Assembly: GCF_042651485.1 (NCBI RefSeq)
Contig: NZ_JBHSDH010000010.1
Coordinates: 1-64,000, forward strand
Direction: 5' to 3'
Source: Sphingorhabdus_B arenilitoris
Lineage (GTDB): Bacteria; Pseudomonadota; Alphaproteobacteria; Sphingomonadales; Sphingomonadaceae
Length of the DNA: 64,000 nucleotides
Position numbers and translations under genes: made by a program. This document shows, in pieces, positions 17,446 to 25,998 of this stretch; within the stretch, counting starts at the first letter, position 1, and each line of letters starts with the position of its first letter. Below the pieces are notes generated by a model. The model made no database searches, was not told the origin of the DNA, and saw nothing but the letters and a program-made list of their open reading frames with translations.

Positions 17446-18045
17446 GCCGTCGATCACAAATTGAGCGGCCAGCGCAGCGAGCAGCACGCCCAATACCCGG
17501 GTTATCACCGCCTCAATTTTTGCGCCCAGCAATTTCATCAGCGGTCCTGCAGCCAGCAACGCGGTGAGCGTCAATAACAATACCAATCCCAACGCGCCAA
17601 AAATGACCAACGACCGGTCGAGCCCGTCGTTTTTGCTCATCAACAGCATGAGCGTGGCGATGGACCCCGGACCTGCAATCATCGGCATCGCCATTGGAAA
17701 GACGGATACATCCTCAACCTCTGGCGTTTCGATAATCTCTTGCGCCCGCGCTTCACGCCGTTCGGTGCGTTTTTCAAATACCATTTCCAGCGCGATGAGG
17801 AACAGCATGATCCCGCCAGCGATACGGAAGCTGTCCAAACTAATCCCCAGCGCTTTCAGCAATTGTTCGCCGAACAAACCAAAAATCAGCAGGATAACCG
17901 TCGCCACGAAAACCGCGCGCAATGCCATGGACCGGCGCTGCGCCTTGTCCGCATCGCTGGTCAAGCTGGCATAAATCGGGGCGCAGCCAGGCGGGTCAAT
18001 CACCACAAAAAAAGTGATAAAAGCAGAGAGAAATAGCTCCATCAT
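17422..18045 (-). CDS. MarC family integral membrane protein (207 aa)
   Basis: Six predicted membrane segments, beginning MMELFLSAFITFFVVIDPPG, a start characteristic of the MarC family, and with PMIAGPGSIATLMLL, the second family landmark. A charged Glu/Arg-rich loop (residues about 93-112) separates the halves. MarC was once linked to multiple antibiotic resistance in E. coli but its function is unknown. Start overlaps the stop of the upstream lipoprotein gene (ATGA), and its 3' end overlaps cobA head-on. Confidence 0.85.
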   Translation of the reverse strand: MMELFLSAFITFFVVIDPPGCAPIYASLTSDADKAQRRSMALRAVFVATVILLIFGLFGEQLLKALGISLDSFRIAGGIMLFLIALEMVFEKRTERREARAQEIIETPEVEDVSVFPMAMPMIAGPGSIATLMLLMSKNDGLDRSLVIFGALGLVLLLTLTALLAAGPLMKLLGAKIEAVITRVLGVLLAALAAQFVIDGLRASFTG

Positions 18046-18725
18046 TTTGCCGCGACTTCATCCTGCAAAACGGTGTTATTTTTCTCCCCGTCCCAAGTCG
18101 CGATAGTCAGGCTGCGTGATTTATCGGGCCGATATTGCCAGGTCCAGCTGAGCGACTGGTCACGCGACAGGCCTTGCTTCATCTGCACGCCTTCGGGCGG
18201 AGCGACCAGATTGGCGGGCGCTTTCCCCTTGCAGCTCGCGGTTTCGGTCTGGATAAAATCAGGCACCTTGCGCGGTTTTTTCAGCCGGTCATCATGTGTC
18301 AGAACCCAGCGCCATTCGCCGCTGCCATCGCGCTTTTCGTATCTTTGCCATACGGTGGTGAAATAGCCATAATGGTCATCCGAAGCCGTCCATGCCCCCG
18401 TTGTAACGCCGGTTTTACCGTCGCAGGACATAATCACGCGGTGCACGTCCCAGTCAATCGGGGGCAGGTTTTTGTTCGATTTCAACCAGACTGGCGCGAC
18501 AACCAAATCGGGCACAAATAGCACTGCATCAGGCGCGGCATAATATCGCAGGCCTTCGCTTCGGCCTTTTTCATTGCCCAATTGTTCCATGGCAATTTCG
18601 AGGGCCAATAAGGCGCTTGGATTGGCATCGAGCTTTAACGGTCTTTTGGGTCCGCGTTGCTGCGGTCCGGCGCAGGCCGATAACATCATCGAAGACAGCA
18701 GTGCTACTACGAGCAGTTTTTTCAT
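18042..18725 (-). CDS. hypothetical lipoprotein (227 aa)
   Basis: Lipoprotein signal MKKLLVVALLSSMMLSACAG with lipobox LSAC (C18). The body has a layout seen in many sphingomonad proteins with an NTF2/SnoaL-like fold: LEIAMEQLGNEKGRSEGLRYYAAPDAVLFVP, then WTASDDHYGYFTTVWQR and WRWVLTHD. No catalytic function can be assigned. Encoded between folD (adjacent, no gap) and marC (overlap), apparently one operon. Confidence 0.75.
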   Translation of the reverse strand: MKKLLVVALLSSMMLSACAGPQQRGPKRPLKLDANPSALLALEIAMEQLGNEKGRSEGLRYYAAPDAVLFVPDLVVAPVWLKSNKNLPPIDWDVHRVIMSCDGKTGVTTGAWTASDDHYGYFTTVWQRYEKRDGSGEWRWVLTHDDRLKKPRKVPDFIQTETASCKGKAPANLVAPPEGVQMKQGLSRDQSLSWTWQYRPDKSRSLTIATWDGEKNNTVLQDEVAAK

Positions 18726-19622
18726 TCAAACCCCCTTGGGATCGGGCAGGCCCGCACGGCGGTGCGCCGCAACGAGTGTGTTGCGCAAAAGGCAGGCGAT
18801 TGTCATCGGCCCGACGCCGCCGGGCACTGGCGTGATTGCACGGACATGGGGTTCAGCGCTGCCATAATCGACATCGCCGACCAACCGGCCCTTTGTTTCT
18901 TCCCCTGCAGGAGCCAGCCGGTTAATGCCGACGTCAATCACGACTGCGCCGGGTTTCAACCAATCACCCTTCACCATTTCTGCTCGGCCAACTGCCGCCA
19001 CCACAATATCGGCGCGGCGCACAATATCGGGCAAATCGCGGGTCCGGCTATGCGCCAACGTCACCGTGCAATTGGCGCCAAGCAGCAGCTGCGCCATCGG
19101 TTTACCGACCAAGATTGACCGGCCAATCACCACGGCCTCCAGGCCCGACAAATCGCCAAGCTGGTCCTGAAGCAACATCAAGCTGCCGAGCGGGGTGCAG
19201 GGGACGAGCCCGTCGATGCCCAATGCCAGCCTGCCTGTGCTCACTGGCGTCAATCCGTCCACATCCTTATTGGGATCAATGGTGCCGACGGCGGCTTGTT
19301 CGTCCAAATGCGATGGCAAAGGCAATTGCAGCAATATGCCATCAACCTTTTCATCGGCATTTAATTGTTTCAGCAACGCTTCGACGTCCTCTTGGGCGGC
19401 ATCAGCGGGCAAGCGATATTCGAAGCTTTCCATACCCGCCGCAATCGTTGCTTTGCCTTTTGACCCCACATAGACGGCGCTCGCCGGATCATCGCCGACA
19501 AGGACAACCGCAAGGCCGGGCGCACGTCCGGTCGCCGCTTGATAATCGGGGACCGCCGCCGCGATCCGGTCGCGCAAGGCCGCAGCAAAGGCTTTGCCGT
19601 CAATAACCGCAGCTGCTGTCAT
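18726..19622 (-). CDS. folD: methylenetetrahydrofolate dehydrogenase/cyclohydrolase FolD (298 aa)
   Basis: Bifunctional cytoplasmic enzyme interconverting 5,10-methylene-, methenyl- and 10-formyl-tetrahydrofolate with NADP. Conserved signatures visible: VGDDPASAVYVGSKGKA with the catalytic Tyr/Lys pair, GILLQLPLPSHL, DPNKDVDGL, VVIGRSILVGKPMAQLLL and PVPGGVGPMT near the C-terminus. Length is standard. Its start overlaps the stop of the upstream YggT gene. Confidence 0.95.
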   Translation of the reverse strand: MTAAAVIDGKAFAAALRDRIAAAVPDYQAATGRAPGLAVVLVGDDPASAVYVGSKGKATIAAGMESFEYRLPADAAQEDVEALLKQLNADEKVDGILLQLPLPSHLDEQAAVGTIDPNKDVDGLTPVSTGRLALGIDGLVPCTPLGSLMLLQDQLGDLSGLEAVVIGRSILVGKPMAQLLLGANCTVTLAHSRTRDLPDIVRRADIVVAAVGRAEMVKGDWLKPGAVVIDVGINRLAPAGEETKGRLVGDVDYGSAEPHVRAITPVPGGVGPMTIACLLRNTLVAAHRRAGLPDPKGV

Positions 19623-19921
19623 ATGCCCGCCTGCGCCATATCCATTGCTAAACCGCTCAGCAGCATCTGTAGCACGCGCAAGGCGACGATCAGCACTATC
19701 GGCGAAAAGTCAATCATACCGGTATCGGGCAATATCTTGCGGATAGGATTCAACAGCGGGTCCAATATCATATTCAGACTTTGATATATGGCCGCAACAT
19801 AGGGGTTTGTCATGCTTACAATGTTGAAGGTAATGGCCAGGCTGAGGACGAATTGAACGATCACTACCGTAACCACAATCATTGAAAGATAGCTGATAAT
19901 ATTGATGAGCGCGAAAAGCAT
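19619..19921 (-). CDS. YggT family membrane protein (100 aa)
   Basis: Two hydrophobic segments flank the family motif, here NPYVAAIYQSLNMILDPLLNPIRKILP, with the DFSPIVLIVALRVLQ second segment. YggT proteins are small inner-membrane proteins with a suspected role in osmotic tolerance or division; the function is not established. The start is ATG at 19921 with GGAG seven bases upstream; a TTG four codons earlier contains that ribosome-binding site and is rejected. Confidence 0.85.
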   Translation of the reverse strand: MLFALINIISYLSMIVVTVVIVQFVLSLAITFNIVSMTNPYVAAIYQSLNMILDPLLNPIRKILPDTGMIDFSPIVLIVALRVLQMLLSGLAMDMAQAGI

Positions 19922-20017
19922 TATATTCTCCAAATGAGCGTTGCCGTTGGATTAGCTTAGCTGCTAAGCTGTATCAACCCAATATAACAGTAAATGACCT
20001 GCTGCGTAAATGCCGCC

Positions 20018-20917
20018 TCATTTGTGGATCAGCGTGCCCGCGCCGCTATTCGTGAACATTTCGATCAGCATGGCATGCGGCACGCGCCCGTCCAAAATAA
20101 CGGCGGCGTCGACCTTCGCCTGGACTGCCGCAACACAGGTCTCCAGCTTGGGGATCATCCCGCCGCTGATCGTGCCGTCATCTTGCAGCGCGGCGATCTT
20201 TGCCGGGTCCAAATCGGTGAGCAGCTGACCCGACTTGTCGAGTACCCCGGCCACATCGGTGAGCAGCAACAGCCGCGCCGCGCCAAGCGCCGCCGCAACC
20301 GCGCCTGCCATGGTATCGGCGTTGATATTATAGGTATGGCCATCCTCGCCCACGCCAATCGGTGCGATAACGGGGATCATTCCCGATGCGCTGATGGTGT
20401 CGATGATGGTGCGGTCAACGGTTTCGGGTTCGCCAACAAAGCCCAGATCGATGATCCGTTCGATATTGCTGTCGGGGTCTTTCTTTGTGCGGCGCAGTTT
20501 GGCTGCTTTGACAAAGCCGCCATCCTTACCCGAAATGCCCACGGCCCGTCCGCCCGCGGCATTGATCCATCCGACCAGTTCCTTGTTAATCGCGCCGGAC
20601 AGGACCATTTCGGCTATCTCAGCGGTCTCTTTGGTGGTGACGCGCAGGCCGTCGATAAAATCGCTCTCCACGCCCACACGTTTCAACATCGCGCCAATTT
20701 GCGGGCCGCCGCCATGGACGACAACGGGATTGATGCCCACTGCTTTTAACAGCACAATATCAGCGGCAAAATCCCGCGCCAGTGCGGCATCCCCCATGGC
20801 ATGACCGCCATATTTAACAACAAAGGTTTTGCCCGCGTAACGCTGCAAATAAGGCAAGGCTTCGGTTAGCGTTTCGGCTTTGGCGAGCATAGCGGGATCG
20901 ATGGCATGGCCGGTCAT
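20018..20917 (-). CDS. argB: acetylglutamate kinase ArgB (299 aa)
   Basis: Phosphorylates N-acetylglutamate, the second step of arginine synthesis. Amino-acid-kinase features: FVVKYGGHAM (ATP-binding Lys-Gly-Gly), VVVHGGGPQIG, FIDGLRVTT, NINADTMAGAVA and LLLTDVAGVLD. The N-terminal extension before VVKYGGHAM is the type usually associated with hexameric arginine-inhibited enzymes, suggesting feedback control. Start follows GGAG and overlaps the stop of the transporter gene upstream. Confidence 0.95.
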   Translation of the reverse strand: MTGHAIDPAMLAKAETLTEALPYLQRYAGKTFVVKYGGHAMGDAALARDFAADIVLLKAVGINPVVVHGGGPQIGAMLKRVGVESDFIDGLRVTTKETAEIAEMVLSGAINKELVGWINAAGGRAVGISGKDGGFVKAAKLRRTKKDPDSNIERIIDLGFVGEPETVDRTIIDTISASGMIPVIAPIGVGEDGHTYNINADTMAGAVAAALGAARLLLLTDVAGVLDKSGQLLTDLDPAKIAALQDDGTISGGMIPKLETCVAAVQAKVDAAVILDGRVPHAMLIEMFTNSGAGTLIHK

Positions 20918-21576
20918 GCGGTATCTCCATCCAGCCAGCGGCCGAGCTTTACGAAAATCACAATCATCAATGGCACGATAATGACTGCCAAGACGACCTT
21001 GGCCAGCATCTGCCCCAACAGCAGATCAGTGATCGGGAAAACGCCGTAAAAAGACACGGTGATGAAAATGAGCGTATCAACAATTTGCGAGAGTACCCCG
21101 GCAATCACGCCGCGAACTGCCACGAATTTGCCGGTCGCGGCGGTCAGTTTTGAAAAGATATAGACATTCAAAAACTGACCCACGCCGTAAGCTAATATGC
21201 CCGCGGCCCAGATACGCGGCGTAGCCCACATCATAATATTAAATGCATCCAACCGAGCCGCTTGTTCTGCGGGCATATTGGCAGGCGCTGGTAAGATCAG
21301 CACAAATAACGTCAAAAATATCGAAAAAATCAGCGGCGCAAAACCAAAAGCCACGAGCCGGTTCGCGACCGCCCGGCCATGCAATTCGGCCACCGCGCTT
21401 GATAGCATGACCAGCAGGATGAAGGCAAAAATCCCAGCCTCCACCTCCAGCCCGAAAAAGGCGACCTGTTTATTGGCGAGTATGCCAGCAAGGCATACCA
21501 TGCCGCCATAAAAGACGGAAAAGGCGAATAGTGAGCGCGGAATGCGGGACGCAGGGCTGTTATCGGTCATGCCCAT
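20914..21576 (-). CDS. queuosine precursor transporter, YhhQ/DUF165 family (220 aa)
   Basis: Inner-membrane protein with about six hydrophobic segments and the family's polar landmarks (SSAVAELHGRAVANRLV, and GVGQFLNVYIFSKL, where the Q, N and Y residues recur in YhhQ). Members import 7-deazaguanine precursors for queuosine in tRNA. Start is uncertain: ATG at 21576 or 21570, neither with a good ribosome-binding site. Pairs with argB by a four-base overlap; no metabolic link between the two is evident. Confidence 0.82.
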   Translation of the reverse strand: MGMTDNSPASRIPRSLFAFSVFYGGMVCLAGILANKQVAFFGLEVEAGIFAFILLVMLSSAVAELHGRAVANRLVAFGFAPLIFSIFLTLFVLILPAPANMPAEQAARLDAFNIMMWATPRIWAAGILAYGVGQFLNVYIFSKLTAATGKFVAVRGVIAGVLSQIVDTLIFITVSFYGVFPITDLLLGQMLAKVVLAVIIVPLMIVIFVKLGRWLDGDTA

Positions 21577-21662
21577 TCTGTTAGCGTCTATTTTTATTGG
21601 CGCAAGAGCCGCGATGACGCTACCAATGGCAAAAGCCGCAATTGCCCAGGGGAATCTAAACC

Positions 21663-22931
21663 ATGTCTATCCTAATGAGCCTTTTGGGCATGGCGTTGAT
21701 CGTCCTGATTGCCTTGGCGCTATCTTCGAACCGCCGCGCCATTCGGCCGCGCGTGGTGCTGGCCGCTTTTGGCTTACAAGCCGGTTTGGCCGCGCTTGTC
21801 CTGTATGTGCCCTGGGGCAAAGCGATATTGAACGGGGCGTCGCAGGGCGTCTCTAGCCTGCTGGGCTATAGCAAGGCGGGGACTGATTTCATCTTTGGCC
21901 CGCTGGCCAGTCCAGAGGTTGGCGGTAACAGTTTTGCCATCGCGGCCTTGCCGGTCATCATATTCTTCGCAGCGCTTATTTCGATCCTCTATTATCTCGG
22001 CATTATGCAATATGTGATCCGCTGGGTTGGCGGCGGATTGCAGAAAATCACCGGCATTTCAAAGGTGGAAAGCCTATGCGCGGCGGCGAATATTTTTGTC
22101 GGCCAATCGGAATCGCCTTTGGTGATCCGGCCTTATTTGGCGGCATTGAAGCCCTCGCAGCTATTTTGTGTGATGAGCGTTGGTATGGCGGGCGTCGCGG
22201 GTACAATATTGGCGGCTTATGCCAGCATGGGTATACGCATCGACTATCTGCTTGCTGCTGCTTTCATGTCGGCGCCGGGCGGGATATTGATGGCTAAGCT
22301 GATCATGCCCGACGATCCGCCACCCCCCGCCGGGGAGAGCGACCCCGCGCTCACCAACCCACATCCTGATAGCGGCGCAGGCGAGCCGGAATTGGCCTTT
22401 GAAGATGGCGAACGGCCAGCCAATGTCATTATGGCGGCGGCGCAAGGGGCGCAAACAGGTGTGAAGCTCGCGGTCATGGTCGGGGCGATGCTGCTGGCTT
22501 TTGTTGCATTGGTGGCCATGGCCAATGGCATATTGGGCGGCATTGGCGGTTGGCTTGGCGTGCCCGAGCTTAGCTTCCAACAAATTGTCGGCTATATTTT
22601 TGCGCCAGTTATGTTCTTGCTCGGTGTGCCATGGGATCAGGCATTGGAAGCAGGCGGTTTGTTCGGCACCAAAGTGGTACTCAACGAATTTGTCGCCTTC
22701 ATCGGCTTGGGCGCATCGACGACATTATCGCCAGCGAGCGTTGCGATTGTCACCTTCGCACTATGCGGCTTTGCCAATTTTGCATCGATTGCCATCCAGT
22801 TAGCGGTAACGGGCAGCCTAGCCCCAAACCAAAAGCCAATGATTGCCAAATTGGGGTTGAAAGCATTGGCCGCCGGGTCACTCTCCAACCTCATGAGCGC
22901 GGCGCTAGCCGGACTGTTTTTGAGCATCTAG
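21663..22931 (+). CDS. NupC family concentrative nucleoside transporter (422 aa)
   Basis: Ion-coupled nucleoside importer of the inner membrane. The family core is obvious: ISILYYLGIMQYVIRWVGG, SLCAAANIFVGQSESPLVI (substrate site with Q and E), MSVGMAGVAGTILAAYA, FMSAPGGILMAKL, GTKVVLNEFVAFIGL and FALCGFANFASIAIQ. A hydrophilic Pro/Glu loop (about 217-250) is typical. AGGGGA nine bases before the ATG supports the start. Transcribed divergently from the YhhQ gene. Confidence 0.92.
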   Translation: MSILMSLLGMALIVLIALALSSNRRAIRPRVVLAAFGLQAGLAALVLYVPWGKAILNGASQGVSSLLGYSKAGTDFIFGPLASPEVGGNSFAIAALPVIIFFAALISILYYLGIMQYVIRWVGGGLQKITGISKVESLCAAANIFVGQSESPLVIRPYLAALKPSQLFCVMSVGMAGVAGTILAAYASMGIRIDYLLAAAFMSAPGGILMAKLIMPDDPPPPAGESDPALTNPHPDSGAGEPELAFEDGERPANVIMAAAQGAQTGVKLAVMVGAMLLAFVALVAMANGILGGIGGWLGVPELSFQQIVGYIFAPVMFLLGVPWDQALEAGGLFGTKVVLNEFVAFIGLGASTTLSPASVAIVTFALCGFANFASIAIQLAVTGSLAPNQKPMIAKLGLKALAAGSLSNLMSAALAGLFLSI

Positions 22932-22971
22932 GTCCTGACTCTCTGTCCTGAGTCTGGGCCCAGCGCCACTT

Positions 22972-24057
22972 TTACAGCTGCAATGGCCCATGGTTGATAT
23001 GCGGCAGGACATGACGTGCAAACAGGTCGCATTCTGCGGCATGCGGATATCCAGATAGGATGAATGCATCCATTCCCGCATCTTGATAGGCGCGGATTTT
23101 CGCCAGTACCTGATCGGGATCACCCACAATCGCTGCGCCGCATCCGGATCGTGCGCGGCCAATGCCCGTCCATAGATTATCCTCGACAAAACCGTCATCC
23201 TGCGCCGATGCGCGCAACTCATTTTGTCGGCCCACACCGGCTGTATTGGTATCAAGCGATTTGTTGCGGATCGCCTCGCCAGCGCCTTCGTCCAATTTCG
23301 ACAATAGCCGCTGTGCGTAGGCGCGGGCCTCTGCCTCGGTTTCGCGGACGATCACATGGGCGCGATATCCGAACTTCAACTTGCGCCCCTTGGCCTCGGC
23401 GCGCGCGGTCAAATCGGATACCACCTCGCGCACCTTGTCCATTGTATCGGGCCACATCAGATAGACATCAGCGGCTTCCGCTGCCGCATCCCGCGCCGCC
23501 GGGCTCAATCCCCCGAAATATAGCGGCGGACATTTGCCCGACACGGTTTTCATGCGCGGCGGATCAAGCTGCAATTGATAAAACTCACCCTGATGGTCCA
23601 GCGGATCACCGTTCAGCATGGTCTTCAGTATCTTCATCACTTCGACCGTACGGGCATAGCGCGGTTCGCTGTCCATTTGCTGCCCAGGCAAATCAGAGGA
23701 TATGATATTCACCGTCATTCGTCCGCCCAAAATCTGGTCCAGCGTGGCGATGCGCCGGGCAAGCTGTGGCGGCCAATCTTCGCCAATCCGCACAGCCATC
23801 AACAAACGCATCCGTTCCAAAAATGGCGCAATAGCGGCGGCGAAAACGGTGGTGTCTAATCCCAGCTGATACCCAGAGGGCAGGAGTATATTGTCAAATC
23901 CACCTTTTTCCGCAGTCAACACGATATTGCGGCAATGTTCCCAGCTGGATTGCAGCATCGGATCGGGCCGCCCCAAAAATTCGTAATCATCATCGCACAA
24001 AGCAGAAAACCAGCTCACCTCGCATGGTTTTCCAGCGGCGTTGGGGGCGTCGGTCAT
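22972..24057 (-). CDS. LLM flavin monooxygenase, putative sulfoquinovose monooxygenase (361 aa)
   Basis: Member of the bacterial luciferase-like, FMNH2-dependent family close to the alkanesulfonate monooxygenase SsuD: SWFSALCDDDYEFLGRPD, LLPSGYQLGLDTTVFAAAIAP, GGRMTVNIISSDLPGQQ and PPLYFGGLSPAARDAAAEAADVY. These enzymes use reduced flavin and oxygen to cut C-S bonds as sulfite. With a sulfoquinovosidase, an aldo/keto reductase and an FMN reductase in the same locus, the best reading is conversion of sulfoquinovose to 6-oxo-glucose plus sulfite, the SmoC role of Agrobacterium; a plain alkanesulfonate enzyme is the alternative. Start is ATG at 24057 after AGGAGAGG, overlapping the upstream stop. 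Confidence 0.78.
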   Translation of the reverse strand: MTDAPNAAGKPCEVSWFSALCDDDYEFLGRPDPMLQSSWEHCRNIVLTAEKGGFDNILLPSGYQLGLDTTVFAAAIAPFLERMRLLMAVRIGEDWPPQLARRIATLDQILGGRMTVNIISSDLPGQQMDSEPRYARTVEVMKILKTMLNGDPLDHQGEFYQLQLDPPRMKTVSGKCPPLYFGGLSPAARDAAAEAADVYLMWPDTMDKVREVVSDLTARAEAKGRKLKFGYRAHVIVRETEAEARAYAQRLLSKLDEGAGEAIRNKSLDTNTAGVGRQNELRASAQDDGFVEDNLWTGIGRARSGCGAAIVGDPDQVLAKIRAYQDAGMDAFILSGYPHAAECDLFARHVLPHINHGPLQL

Positions 24058-24959
24058 GGTAAATCCTCTCCTCTTGCCGCGACCAGAACGGCGTACCAAT
24101 CCTGACGGCTCCATTTTATATTATAGACTTCGGCGGCTTCGGCGATGCGGGCCGGATTTTGCGTGCCGACGATCGGGATTGCGCCCGCCGGATGCGCCAT
24201 GATCCAGCTATAAGCCGCCGATGCCCTTGCCACGCCCTGTTCCTGCGCCACTTTGTCTAGCGCTGCAGCAACGGCCTTGTCTCGCGCGCTTTCGGGCTTG
24301 GCAATGCGCCCTCCGCCCAGCGGCGACCATGCAAAGACGGTGCGGCGATGCTGTATCGCATGGTCCAGCTGTCCATCGTTAATTGTATCAATACATAGCG
24401 GCGAAAATTCTGGCTGAGTGCTGACAATCGGCACGGATAAATAACTTTGCAATGCGTCTATTTGCGCAGGAGTGAAATTGGATACGCCAATCGCACGCAC
24501 CTTACCTGCGGCAATCGCTTTTTCCAGCGTCGCGGCTATTTCCTGCGGATGCGTCAAAATATCGGGACGGTGGATTTGCCACAGGTCCAGATGGTCCGTG
24601 TTCAAGCGCCGCAGCGACGCATCAATCGCGCCGGTCAGATATGCAGCGCTGCTGTCATACGGGGTTGGCGGGGTAATTCCGCCCTTGGATGCCAAAACAA
24701 TTTTGCCGCGCAAGCCAGGTTCGGCGGCAAAAACCTGCCCCAATAAGCTTTCGGCATCACCAAAACCGTCAGGGCCGCTATATCCGTAAATATCCGCCGT
24801 ATCGAGCAAGGTGATACCGCTATCAATTGCGGCATGCACAAGATCCGCATGACCATCGGTCACATCGGTAAAGCGCCACATTCCCCATGCGAGAGAGGAA
24901 ATTTCGATGTCGGTCCCGCCCAATTTGCGGGAACGGGGAGGCTGGGGAAGAATGCTCAT
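24054..24959 (-). CDS. aldo/keto reductase, putative 6-oxo-glucose reductase (301 aa)
   Basis: NAD(P)H-dependent reductase of the AKR superfamily with the full catalytic tetrad D53, Y58 (LLDTADIYGYSG), K92 (LASKGG) and H130 (DLWQIHRPD), and the nucleotide-binding signatures AIGVSNF and IPIVGTQNPARI. In the sulfoquinovose monooxygenase pathway an AKR (SmoB in Agrobacterium) reduces the 6-oxo-glucose released by desulfonation to glucose; the position directly before the monooxygenase gene, with a four-base overlap, fits this. Start at MSILPQPP after GGAAAT; the longer frame to 25004 would invade the LacI gene. Confidence 0.8.
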   Translation of the reverse strand: MSILPQPPRSRKLGGTDIEISSLAWGMWRFTDVTDGHADLVHAAIDSGITLLDTADIYGYSGPDGFGDAESLLGQVFAAEPGLRGKIVLASKGGITPPTPYDSSAAYLTGAIDASLRRLNTDHLDLWQIHRPDILTHPQEIAATLEKAIAAGKVRAIGVSNFTPAQIDALQSYLSVPIVSTQPEFSPLCIDTINDGQLDHAIQHRRTVFAWSPLGGGRIAKPESARDKAVAAALDKVAQEQGVARASAAYSWIMAHPAGAIPIVGTQNPARIAEAAEVYNIKWSRQDWYAVLVAARGEDLP

Positions 24960-24978
24960 ATTATTTCCAATATACAGG

Positions 24979-25998
24979 TTAATCAGTTTCCGATGCCGCG
25001 CCAATTTTGGCTACGGAATCGCGTTCAATCAATTTATGTTCCAACCGTTTATGAACCAGCGTTTGACCGCTCAGCAGCAGATCGGTCGCGGTTTTGGCAA
25101 GTTCAAATGTCGGTTGGCGGATGGTGGTGAGGGGCGGCCAAACCATCCGCGCCAATGTTGTATCGTCAAAACCAGCAACCGAAATTTCTTCCGGAATGTC
25201 GAGCCCCGCTTTATGTACGGCGGCCTGCACTCCGGCGGCCATATCGTCGTTGCTCGCAAAAATCGCTGTTGGCCGTTCAGGCAGCGCAAGAAATTTTTCG
25301 GCAGCGGCAAATCCGCTGTCAAAATCAAATTCCCCATCAGCATACCAGCGCGGGTCGAAAGGCAGGCCGGCCCGGTCCAAAGCGCGGCGGTATCCATATA
25401 AGCGCTCATCCGACGCCATATGATTGGGGTGCCCCTTAATGAAGGCGATGCGCCGGTGCCCGCAATTGATCAAATGGGTGGTCATGTCATCGGCGGCCTG
25501 TGCATCGTCCATATAAACTGACGAGGTCATTGCGTGATTGGTACCGGGCGAAATACGGACAAAGGGAATGCCCATACTTTCCAACGTCCGCAGGACCGGA
25601 TCGCAATCGGTCACTGGAGAGGATAGCACGATACCGTCGACATGGGTTTCATTGATCAACCCGCGCACTTGCTCTCCAATATCGGGGTCCGCCACATCGA
25701 CGGGCTGCCCCAATAAACGCACGCCATCTTGGTGGCAGCGCTCCCAACAACCTGATTGAATCAGGTTGATATAATAGGGAGAGTGATTGTCATAAATCAG
25801 GGCAATCTGAGCCGATTTGGTGCCTGCCAAAATCCGGGCCGCGACGCTGGGCCGGAAATCCAGCTCTTTCATGGCAGCGTTGACCTTTGCCCGCATGGCG
25901 TCGCTGACATAGGGGTGGTTGTTTAACACCCGGCTGACGGTCTTTACGGAAACGCCTGCGCGTTTGGACACATCGCTGATATTGCTCCTTTGGCTCAT
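24979..25998 (-). CDS. LacI family transcriptional regulator (339 aa)
   Basis: N-terminal LacI helix-turn-helix (NISDVSKRAGVSVKTVSRVLN, hinge helix around FRPSVAARILAG) followed by a periplasmic-binding-protein-like sensor domain (IALIYDNHSPYY, IFASNDDMAAGV, ISVAGFDDTTLARMVWPPLTTIRQP). Encoded inside the sulfoquinovose operon, overlapping the sulfoquinovosidase stop by four bases, so it is most likely the pathway's local repressor. Its probable operator is the word shared by 28087-28103 and 32012-32028. The inducer, perhaps sulfoquinovose or a glycoside, is inferred. Confidence 0.9.
   Translation of the reverse strand: MSQRSNISDVSKRAGVSVKTVSRVLNNHPYVSDAMRAKVNAAMKELDFRPSVAARILAGTKSAQIALIYDNHSPYYINLIQSGCWERCHQDGVRLLGQPVDVADPDIGEQVRGLINETHVDGIVLSSPVTDCDPVLRTLESMGIPFVRISPGTNHAMTSSVYMDDAQAADDMTTHLINCGHRRIAFIKGHPNHMASDERLYGYRRALDRAGLPFDPRWYADGEFDFDSGFAAAEKFLALPERPTAIFASNDDMAAGVQAAVHKAGLDIPEEISVAGFDDTTLARMVWPPLTTIRQPTFELAKTATDLLLSGQTLVHKRLEHKLIERDSVAKIGAASETD

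Noticed and set aside
22972..24057. Calling the LLM protein ssuD as part of ordinary alkanesulfonate use
   Set aside because: No ssuABC transporter present, and the sulfoquinovosidase, reductase and shared operator point to a sugar sulfonate instead; kept as the alternative.
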